Program-made: the position numbers and the translations under genes | DNA from: Candidatus Mesolinea sp. | GTDB taxonomy: Bacteria; Chloroflexota; Anaerolineae; Anaerolineales; Anaerolineaceae | NCBI GenBank assembly: GCA_003445715.1 | Contig: DMCS01000051.1 | Span: 1 to 8,824, forward strand | Length of the DNA stretch: 8,824 bases | Reading direction: 5' to 3' | Shown: piece by piece, positions 1 to 4,587 of the stretch | Numbering within the stretch: the first letter of the stretch is position 1 | Layout: every line of letters starts with the position of its first letter | The notes under the pieces: generated by a model | The model's input: only the letters and a program-made list of their open reading frames with translations | Database searches by the model: none | Told to the model about the DNA's origin: nothing

Positions 1-60
1 CTTGAATATAAAGTTGTTCATTTTTTATTGTTCTGGACATTTTCAACACCCTCACAATAT
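1..60. other. Short downstream flank of the leftward genes, no terminator seen
   Basis: Sixty AT-rich bases follow the ycgN stop in the direction of transcription. I find no GC-rich hairpin with a T run on the minus strand, so either the message continues beyond the window or termination is Rho-dependent. A short direct repeat TTGTTC appears twice, but nothing else. Confidence 0.4.
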
Positions 61-507
61 TCACGCAAACCAATCCACCACCATATCTTCCAGGTCGTCC
101 AGGTCCACATCGCTTTCACTGACCACCTTACCAAGCACCGATTGCCCAGCCAAAATCACGCTCTTAGAGTTCCCGCTGCGCAAGGGGTGCCACCAGGGCA
201 GCTCTAAGCCTCGCGCCACCAACCGATAAGCGCATGTTTGGGGCAGCCAGTTGGCTTCACGTGCTAACTGCGGGGTCACAATCAGGCACTCGGGCACGTT
301 TTCATGCCGATGGTCGTAATCGGTGCAGCGGCAGGTTTCTAAGTCCATATAACGGCAGGTTACGTTGGTAAAGCGCACCTTTTCTTCCCCCGGCTCGATC
401 AATTTGAACAAGCAGCACTTGCCGCAGCCATCACAAAGCGCCTCCCACTCTTCCGCGCTCAGTTCCTCTAAACGCTTTTTCTTCCAGAATTCCGCTTCAA
501 GGGTCAT
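61..507 (-). CDS. ycgN: YcgN-family (UPF0260) cysteine-cluster protein
   Basis: A 148-residue protein of the YcgN/UPF0260 family, whose biochemical role is not established. It carries the CxxCxxCC cluster seen in putative zinc/iron-sulfur chelating proteins: CDGCGKCC at residues 25-32, then Cys51, Cys59, Cys61, Cys74 and Cys92. That spacing, with FTNVTCR, the TCRC step, WLPQTCAYRL (87-96) and the LPxWHPL motif (103-109), follows E. coli YcgN closely, as does the full length. No signal peptide or membrane segment is visible, so it is probably cytosolic and binds a metal or Fe-S cluster (inference). The start codon overlaps the stop of yjjX by four bases (ATGA), with a modest AGGA ribosome site just upstream, so translation is probably coupled. 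It is the last gene of the leftward run dcd-yjjX-ycgN. Family assignment is sure; function unknown. Confidence 0.93.
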   Translation of the reverse strand: MTLEAEFWKKKRLEELSAEEWEALCDGCGKCCLFKLIEPGEEKVRFTNVTCRYMDLETCRCTDYDHRHENVPECLIVTPQLAREANWLPQTCAYRLVARGLELPWWHPLRSGNSKSVILAGQSVLGKVVSESDVDLDDLEDMVVDWFA

Positions 508-1067
508 TGCAGTCCTAATTCTAAACTTGCGGGATAAAGCTGCGGATTGATAAAAGGAATGAGAGCCAGCTGCACTGCTTGGGCATAAAACTCCGCCCGC
601 GTGAGCGCGTCATGCGTGAGCAGACCCACTGCGCCATTCTGTTGCTTGGAGCCCTGTGTGCCAAAGACCTGATCATCCGCCTCGCCTAACTCTATGCCGC
701 TGCGCACGAGCTTAGCAACATCTGCCGGCAGCACAAAAGCACCGGTGCGGGCGCATCCAGCTTGACCAGCTGAGAGCACCACTACCCAAGCAAAAGCCAG
801 CAATGCGTCGGGCTCCCCTGGCAAGGTCTCCACTCCTCCCTCGATGCCCACCCAGAAGTCCGCCATGGGCACTTGCTCACGCGCATTTTGGGCGCGCTTC
901 CTCGCTCCATGCAGCGTTTCTGCATCGCTTAGCGGTTGGGCGCTCACACCCGAAGGCACATCGATGCCTCGGACCTCGAGGCGTTCACCAGGGAACATCG
1001 CTGCGAAGCCTCTCTGCACCGCAGCTACTTTAACTGGGTTTGTCGAGCCGAGGATGACTGTTCGCAT
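504..1067 (-). CDS. yjjX: Inosine/xanthosine triphosphatase (YjjX family)
   Basis: A 187-residue non-canonical purine NTP phosphatase. The family hydrolyses ITP and XTP to the diphosphates, keeping deaminated purines out of nucleic acids in the cytosol. Visible hallmarks are the N-terminal STNPVK loop (residues 8-13), the SGV...QPLSDAET stretch (39-51), GARKRAQNA (54-62), ADFWVGIEGG (69-78) with its acidic residue, and the C-terminal GAVGLLT...LTRAEFYAQAVQLALIPF block. All align well with E. coli YjjX. The length fits the family, slightly extended at the C terminus (QLYPASLELGLQ). It starts 9 bases after the dcd stop with only a weak G-rich stretch as ribosome site, and overlaps the next gene by ATGA, suggesting translational coupling on one message. 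It is a different fold group from the RdgB/Ham1 enzyme, whose motifs are not a match here. Confidence 0.93.
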   Translation of the reverse strand: MRTVILGSTNPVKVAAVQRGFAAMFPGERLEVRGIDVPSGVSAQPLSDAETLHGARKRAQNAREQVPMADFWVGIEGGVETLPGEPDALLAFAWVVVLSAGQAGCARTGAFVLPADVAKLVRSGIELGEADDQVFGTQGSKQQNGAVGLLTHDALTRAEFYAQAVQLALIPFINPQLYPASLELGLQ

Positions 1068-1076
1068 CGCCGCCGC

Positions 1077-1631
1077 TCACAGCTTCGGCAGCATGATGCT
1101 CTGCTGACCCTGATACTTGCCCTTCTTCATTGCGTAGGTCATCGTACAGGGTTCGTCGCCTTCAAAGAAGAGCACCTGGGCAATGCCTTCGTTCGCATAA
1201 ATTTTGGCGGGCAGAGGCGTTGTGTTGGAAATTTCTAGAGTAACGTAACCCTCCCATTCTGGCTCGAATGGCGTCACATTGACGATAATTCCGCAGCGCG
1301 CGTAGGTGCTCTTGCCGAGGCAGATAGTCAGCACGTTGGCTGGGATGCGGAAATACTCCACGGTGCGGCCCAGCGCAAAGGAGTTAGGCGGGACGATGCA
1401 CACTTCTCCATGGAAATCAACCATGGAGCGCGGGTCAAAGTTCTTCGGGTCCACGATGGCAGAATTAATGTTGGTGAAAATCTTAAACTCGTCCGCCACG
1501 CGAATATCATAGCCATAAGACGAAGTGCCATATGAGATCACGCCATTGCGAATTTGCCCTTCTTCAAAAGGCTCGATCATGCGCTGTTCGAGCGCCATTT
1601 TTTTAATCCATTTATCTGGTTTCAAACCCAT
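1077..1631 (-). CDS. dcd: dCTP deaminase
   Basis: A 184-residue dCTP deaminase, which converts dCTP to dUTP and ammonia as the first step toward dUMP for dTMP synthesis. It belongs to the dUTPase-like trimeric fold. Visible features are SYGYDIRV (38-45), the KSTYARCGI segment (107-115) holding the conserved Ser108 and Arg112, NVTPFEPEWEGYVTLEISN (118-136) with Glu133 in the place of the catalytic glutamate (Glu138 of E. coli Dcd), and the C-terminal GKYQGQQ nucleotide-closing motif (171-177). The ATG chosen has a GGAG site six bases upstream, and the first residues align with the N terminus of the family, so a later Met12 start is less likely. Whether it is purely a deaminase or a bifunctional deaminase/dUTPase cannot be settled by eye. 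It lies 65 bases after ftcD and heads the dcd-yjjX-ycgN cluster. Confidence 0.95.
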   Translation of the reverse strand: MGLKPDKWIKKMALEQRMIEPFEEGQIRNGVISYGTSSYGYDIRVADEFKIFTNINSAIVDPKNFDPRSMVDFHGEVCIVPPNSFALGRTVEYFRIPANVLTICLGKSTYARCGIIVNVTPFEPEWEGYVTLEISNTTPLPAKIYANEGIAQVLFFEGDEPCTMTYAMKKGKYQGQQSIMLPKL

Positions 1632-1678
1632 TGCATCACTCCATATTAAATTCAGCGTTGAATGCGCTGTTATAGTTC

Positions 1679-1708
1679 AGTATATTTTCGATTCTTTTAG
1701 CGGCTCAA
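1679..1708 (-). promoter_or_regulatory. Candidate promoter for dcd-yjjX-ycgN
   Basis: On the minus strand TTGAGC (1703-1708) and TATACT (1679-1684) are separated by 18 bases, a plausible -35/-10 pair. It overlaps the last codons of ftcD and would start transcription near 1672, about 40 bases before the dcd ATG. It would let the three downstream genes be transcribed without ftcD. Seen by motif only. Confidence 0.42.
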
Positions 1709-3241
1709 GCCAGCGCGCTGCCAAAGGCTTCCTTCCAGCTCCTGCATCAGCGGTTCGGCTTGCTGTTCGAGAGCCGCAAGTTCTTGCAACATCTGAGCCG
1801 GCTCAGCTTCCTGCTCAATGCCCTGCAAATTGATGCGCACATTCAATCCGGCGGATTTTAGCGCGGCTAAAGCCAAATTTGCACCAGCCGCAGCGTCAGA
1901 AATTGCATTCACGTTACCAATAGCTGCCATACGTACGGCTAACTTCAATACTTCTACAGCATCCCGCGCCGTCTCAAGCGGTACGCGCGCGGCTTGCAGC
2001 GTCGCCGCTTTGATGGCTTGCGCCCGCTCTTGCTTCTGAGCTTCGCTCTCCTTAGGCAGTCTACGCGCCTTGAGGATGCCCTCAAAGGCAGCGGCGTCCT
2101 GCTCCACTGCTTGGGTGAGCTTGGCACGCAAAGCCTCGCCTGCCTCGATCACTTGCCAGCACTCCGTTTCAGCTTGGGCATATTTGCTCTTACCCACCGT
2201 CAAGCGCGCCACCATAACAACCAAAGCAGCCGCTAAAGCGCCAGTATACGCTGCTGCTGAACCACCTCCTGGAGAGGGCGTTCCCTCGGCAACCTGGTCG
2301 AGGAAGTTTTCCTTTTCCGCTGGACCAGCCGCAGCCTGCTCCATTTGGAAGGAAAACAAGCGGTTATCCAGCAATTGCTCGGGGTCAAAACCATCTAACT
2401 GCAAATACCATCGCGCGGCATTTATCAGAGCTTGGTTGGGCACCAAGCCCACAATTTCCGTATGATGAATGGAGGTGCCATAGCGCTCCGCCTCACGACG
2501 CACCGTTTCAGTAACCAGAGCCATCGGCGTGCGGTGGTAATTCGTCAGGTTCATCGAAACCTGCGCCATGCCTTCCACCAGCAAGCCAATCGCCTTGACA
2601 AAACGGAACCCGCCAGAGGAGTGCCGCACACGCCGCGCGATTTTCTCGGCGGTGCTCACATCCGAGGTGTTCAAGTAAATGTTATAGGCTATGAGGGCTT
2701 CCCTTGCGCCGATGACCGTTGCACCAGCAGGTCCCAGCACCTTTGGGCCCAGATCCGGCTCGCGGGTTGGGTCGGTGGCGATGAGCTCTTTTAAGCCTTC
2801 ATACTCTCCACGGCGGATGTCCTCGAGGTTTTTGCGTTCTGGGCGTAAGGCAGCTTCTTCATAAAAGTAAACCGGAATGCCCAGCTCCTCAGCCACACGT
2901 TTGCCTAGGCGGTGTGCCATCTCGATGCATTCCACCATGGTGACGCCCGAAATAGGCACAAAAGGCACCACGTCTGTTGCACCGATACGTGGATGCTGTC
3001 CTTTATGCTGGTTTAGGTCGATGAGCTCTGCTGCCTTGGCGATGCCGGCAAAAGCAGCCTCTTCCACGGCGGCTGGCTCCCCCACAAGGGTCAGCACGGT
3101 GCGGTTGTGATCCAGGTCCGAGTGCCGATCGAGGAGCTGCACGCCCCTGACGGAGCAAATGGCTTCCATGATTTGCTCCACCACCTCGTTGCGCCGGGCT
3201 TCGGAAAAATTGGGAATACACTCTACGATTTTTATGGGCAT
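1697..3241 (-). CDS. ftcD: Bifunctional glutamate formimidoyltransferase / formimidoyl-THF cyclodeaminase
   Basis: A 514-residue fusion of two folate enzymes. The N-terminal formiminotransferase (about residues 1-300) moves the formimino group of N-formimino-glutamate, from histidine breakdown, to tetrahydrofolate. It shows VECIPNFSE (6-14), DxDHNRTVLTLVG (42-54) and GQHPRIGATDVVPF (81-94); His83 sits where porcine FTCD has its catalytic His82. The C-terminal cyclodeaminase (about 311-514) then yields 5,10-methenyl-THF and ammonia. It shows FLDQVAEGTPSPGGGSAAA (313-331) and NAISDAAAGA (445-454), with Asp449 the likely catalytic aspartate. Length and domain order match the mammalian enzyme; many bacteria have the two parts separate or only one. 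The start has an AAGGAG site. No hutH, hutU or hutI lies nearby, so the link to histidine use comes from the family, not the context. It is transcribed divergently from the DUF2089 gene. Confidence 0.95.
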   Translation of the reverse strand: MPIKIVECIPNFSEARRNEVVEQIMEAICSVRGVQLLDRHSDLDHNRTVLTLVGEPAAVEEAAFAGIAKAAELIDLNQHKGQHPRIGATDVVPFVPISGVTMVECIEMAHRLGKRVAEELGIPVYFYEEAALRPERKNLEDIRRGEYEGLKELIATDPTREPDLGPKVLGPAGATVIGAREALIAYNIYLNTSDVSTAEKIARRVRHSSGGFRFVKAIGLLVEGMAQVSMNLTNYHRTPMALVTETVRREAERYGTSIHHTEIVGLVPNQALINAARWYLQLDGFDPEQLLDNRLFSFQMEQAAAGPAEKENFLDQVAEGTPSPGGGSAAAYTGALAAALVVMVARLTVGKSKYAQAETECWQVIEAGEALRAKLTQAVEQDAAAFEGILKARRLPKESEAQKQERAQAIKAATLQAARVPLETARDAVEVLKLAVRMAAIGNVNAISDAAAGANLALAALKSAGLNVRINLQGIEQEAEPAQMLQELAALEQQAEPLMQELEGSLWQRAGLSR

Positions 3242-3269
3242 GCGCGTCTCCTTGAATTAACCTGCGCAT

Positions 3270-3275
3270 ATTATA
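3270..3275 (-). promoter_or_regulatory. Extended -10 promoter for ftcD
   Basis: Read on the minus strand this is a perfect TATAAT preceded by TGG, which fits an extended -10 (TGnTATAAT) element. No good -35 is seen at 16-18 bases, as is common for extended -10 promoters. Transcription would start near 3263 and give a leader of about 20 bases that includes the AAGGAG ribosome site (3248-3253). Confidence 0.5.
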
Positions 3276-3301
3276 CCAACCAAGTTCTGCTTGCCATAGA
3301 C

Positions 3302-3347
3302 GTTATTTTTCTTAGAATAACAGTATCATGATAAATAATTATGCATA
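3302..3347. repeat. Cluster of three short palindromes in the divergent promoter region
   Basis: Three inverted repeats lie in a row between the two divergent promoters: GTTATT (3302-3307) with AATAAC (3316-3321), a perfect TATCATGATA (3324-3333), and a perfect TATGCATA (3340-3347). They lie upstream of the ftcD -10 and upstream of the rightward -35. They could be operators for a regulator of either unit, perhaps the DUF2089 protein itself. AT-rich DNA yields short palindromes by chance, so the functional reading is inference. Confidence 0.3.
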
Positions 3348-3397
3348 TATGTTTGCGTTTCTTAATTAGATTTCATATTTCCTTAATTTTTCTTGAG

Positions 3398-3433
3398 TTG
3401 ACTATTGACTTTATTGATTTTTAGTGCTATACT
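3398..3433 (+). promoter_or_regulatory. Sigma70-type promoter for the DUF2089-SHOCT unit
   Basis: TTGACT (3405-3410), a 17-base spacer and TATACT (3428-3433), with TGC directly before the -10, make a near-consensus housekeeping promoter. Transcription would start near 3440, 26 bases before the ATG, and the leader carries AAAGGAGA (3453-3460). A second TTGACT lies exactly seven bases upstream (3398-3403), so the -35 box is tandemly repeated. Confidence 0.7.
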
Positions 3434-3465
3434 TCATTAAAAGAGGTAAATGAAAGGAGAAACCC

Positions 3466-3858
3466 ATGCCAGAAGCACCCGAACTCTGCCCAATTTGCCA
3501 ATCCGAACTGGTCAGCACGCGCTTTTACTGCCCAGCGTGTGAAACAACCATAGAAGGATATTTCAGCCGCAAACCGAATCCCTTTGCCAAGCTCAGCGAT
3601 GAGCAGCGGGACTTTTTGCTCACTTTTGTGCGCTTGGAAGGACGCCTGAACCGCATGGAAGAGACCTTGGGCATTTCTTACCCCACGCTCAAGAACCGCC
3701 TTACGGAGGTCATCCATGCGCTCGGTTTTGAAACCGATAAACAGTCAGCATCTTCCCGCATAGACCGTCAACAGATCCTCGAGGACCTCAATCAGGGCTT
3801 GATCACCCCTGACGAAGCCTTGGAGTTACTCCAATCACTTAAACAACAAGATAGATAG
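3466..3858 (+). CDS. DUF2089 family protein: zinc ribbon, HTH and SHOCT-like tail
   Basis: A 130-residue protein fitting the DUF2089 family, often considered a small DNA-binding regulator but without a proven target. Three parts can be seen. A zinc ribbon has Cys8, Cys11, Cys22 and Cys25 in CPICQ...YCPACE. A helical region (about 43-88) includes EGRLNRMEETLGISYPTLKNRLTEVI, which looks like a helix-turn-helix with LGISYPTLKNRL as recognition helix. A C-terminal bihelical motif, IDRQQILEDLNQGLITPDEALELLQSL (99-125), is of the SHOCT-like kind. There is no membrane segment. The ATG has a strong AAAGGAGA site and its own promoter. The next gene follows after 11 bases and carries the same bihelical motif, so the two probably work together. 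Autoregulation from the palindromic upstream region is possible but unproven. Confidence 0.85.
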   Translation: MPEAPELCPICQSELVSTRFYCPACETTIEGYFSRKPNPFAKLSDEQRDFLLTFVRLEGRLNRMEETLGISYPTLKNRLTEVIHALGFETDKQSASSRIDRQQILEDLNQGLITPDEALELLQSLKQQDR

Positions 3859-3869
3859 GAAAGGAAAAA

Positions 3870-4244
3870 ATGACCACAAACGAAGAACGCCTTAAGATCC
3901 TGACAATGTTACAGGAAGGCAAAATTGACACCGCGGAGGCAGCCCGCCTGCTGCAAGCTTTAGAGAGCACCCCAGAGCCTGAACCACAAACCAAGGCAAC
4001 AGGGAAACCACGCCATTTGCACATCAAGGTTACCCGCTTAGCCGATAACAAACCCATCGCCGATATTAAGGTGCCCATAGCCCTCGTTAATGCCGGCTTG
4101 CGTTTGGGCGCCAAATTCTCGCCTGATTCGTATGGCATTGACCCCGATGCCTTGCAAGAGATGCTGGCATCACCGGAGCCGCAACAAATCCTCGACGTGA
4201 CCGACGAAGAAGATGGTGAACATGTGCAAATCTCTTTAGAGTAA
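3870..4244 (+). CDS. SHOCT-like domain protein
   Basis: A 124-residue cytosolic protein with no recognised enzyme motif. The first 32 residues (NEERLKILTMLQEGKIDTAEAARLLQALE) form the bihelical SHOCT-like motif also found at the start of YvlB-type proteins and at the end of the preceding DUF2089 protein. A Pro/Glu-rich linker (about 34-46) leads to a compact domain (about 48-124) with LHIKVTRLADNKPIADIKVPIALVNAGLRLGAKF and an acidic C terminus (DVTDEEDGEHVQISLE). The valine/leucine pattern suggests beta strands, an alpha segment and a last strand. It has an AAAGGAAA ribosome site and lies 11 bases after the DUF2089 gene, so both are on one message that ends at the hairpin downstream. A partner or scaffold role for the DUF2089 protein is inference; the molecular function is unknown. 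Confidence 0.82.
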   Translation: MTTNEERLKILTMLQEGKIDTAEAARLLQALESTPEPEPQTKATGKPRHLHIKVTRLADNKPIADIKVPIALVNAGLRLGAKFSPDSYGIDPDALQEMLASPEPQQILDVTDEEDGEHVQISLE

Positions 4245-4268
4245 AAGCAGCAAATTGAACACATCAAA

Positions 4269-4313
4269 CGCCGAGCCCAAGTGGTAGCATAGTAGGCTCG
4301 GCGCAATGTTTTT
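4269..4313 (+). terminator. Rho-independent terminator after the SHOCT-like gene
   Basis: CGCCGAGCC (4269-4277) pairs perfectly with GGCTCGGCG (4295-4303), giving a 9-bp GC-rich stem around a 17-base loop, followed five bases later by TTTTT (4309-4313). It lies 25 bases beyond the stop codon at 4244. The wide loop and the short gap before the T run make it less than ideal, but its position fits termination of the two-gene unit. Confidence 0.68.
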
Positions 4314-4482
4314 ACCGATGTAATAGTTTCCCCTCATTGCTATCAAATTCATGGTTTTTACAATCTACCGAATTACCAATCGTTTCATCGATAAATTTTC
4401 CAAGCAATTTATTACTTTCGTTTTTCGATCAGATTAATAACGTGTAAAATCCTGCTTAAATCCCACCCTAACGAGCGTAAAG
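4314..4482. other. AT-rich intergenic stretch without recognisable features
   Basis: This is part of a 343-base gap (4245-4587) between the SHOCT-like gene and the ATPase gene. Beyond the terminator on the left and the inverted repeat and promoters on the right, I see no ORF with a ribosome site, no RNA gene and no riboswitch that I recognise. The base composition is clearly more AT-rich than the flanking genes. Confidence 0.6.
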
Positions 4483-4502
4483 TATAAGGCTGGCGCCTTG
4501 TA
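4483..4502. promoter_or_regulatory. Inverted repeat just upstream of the ATPase promoter (possible operator)
   Basis: TATAAGGC (4483-4490) and GCCTTGTA (4495-4502) are inverted around TGGC, pairing 8 of 8 positions if one G-T pair is allowed and 5 perfect pairs at the core. The repeat ends four bases before the candidate -35 box at 4507. There is no T run, so it does not look like a terminator. An activator or repressor site for the ion-transport operon is possible; this is inference. Confidence 0.38.
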
Positions 4503-4506
4503 ATCA

Positions 4507-4534
4507 TTGACGCGCAACTTATTCGTAGTATGAT
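4507..4534 (+). promoter_or_regulatory. Candidate promoter for the ATPase-TrkA operon
   Basis: TTGACG (4507-4512) and TATGAT (4529-4534) with a 16-base spacer give a good sigma70-type promoter. Transcription would start near 4541, so a TTG codon at 4534 that would extend the ATPase reading frame by 18 residues falls before the transcript start. This supports the ATG at 4588. Confidence 0.55.
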
Positions 4535-4572
4535 TGCCTCCGTTAAATTTCATAACATCAACCCAATCAACG

Positions 4573-4578
4573 TATAAT
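4573..4578 (+). promoter_or_regulatory. Second -10 box close to the ATPase start codon
   Basis: A perfect TATAAT lies ten bases before the ATG at 4588, with only a poor -35 (TTCATA, 4549-4554, 18-base spacer). If used, transcription would begin about three bases before the start codon, giving a nearly leaderless message. That would fit the absence of a clear ribosome site before this ATG. TATAAT also occurs by chance in AT-rich DNA. Confidence 0.35.
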
Positions 4579-4587
4579 AAGATATCT

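Noticed and set aside
844..1238. Long plus-strand open frames opposite yjjX and dcd
   Set aside because: They are rich in Arg, His, Ser and Pro, lack ribosome sites and lie antisense to well-recognised genes.
1646..1662. Small hairpin CAGCG/CGCTG (minus strand) between ftcD and dcd as a terminator
   Set aside because: The stem is only five pairs with a seven-base loop and no T run follows on the minus strand.
3450..3542. 30-codon ORF with an AGAGG stretch before its ATG, overlapping the DUF2089 start
   Set aside because: It overlaps the DUF2089 gene in another frame, is Arg/Pro-rich with no recognisable sequence, and its ATG sits just before the real ribosome site. Chance is the simpler explanation, though a leader peptide cannot be excluded.
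3839..4306. 155-codon open frame on the minus strand across the SHOCT-like gene
   Set aside because: It is antisense to a gene with a good ribosome site and family match, starts within the terminator hairpin and has a cysteine/serine-rich composition typical of a shadow frame.
4534..4587. TTG start that would add 18 residues to the ATPase
   Set aside because: The codon overlaps a -10 box (TATGAT), has no ribosome site, and the extension is low-complexity Ser/Thr/Asn sequence. The ATG at 4588 is better.
4245..4587. Possible riboswitch (for example a c-di-AMP or other K+-linked type) before the ATPase gene
   Set aside because: Apart from the terminator of the previous unit and one short inverted repeat lying upstream of the promoter, I see no set of paired stems in the transcribed leader, which would be at most about 47 bases long.
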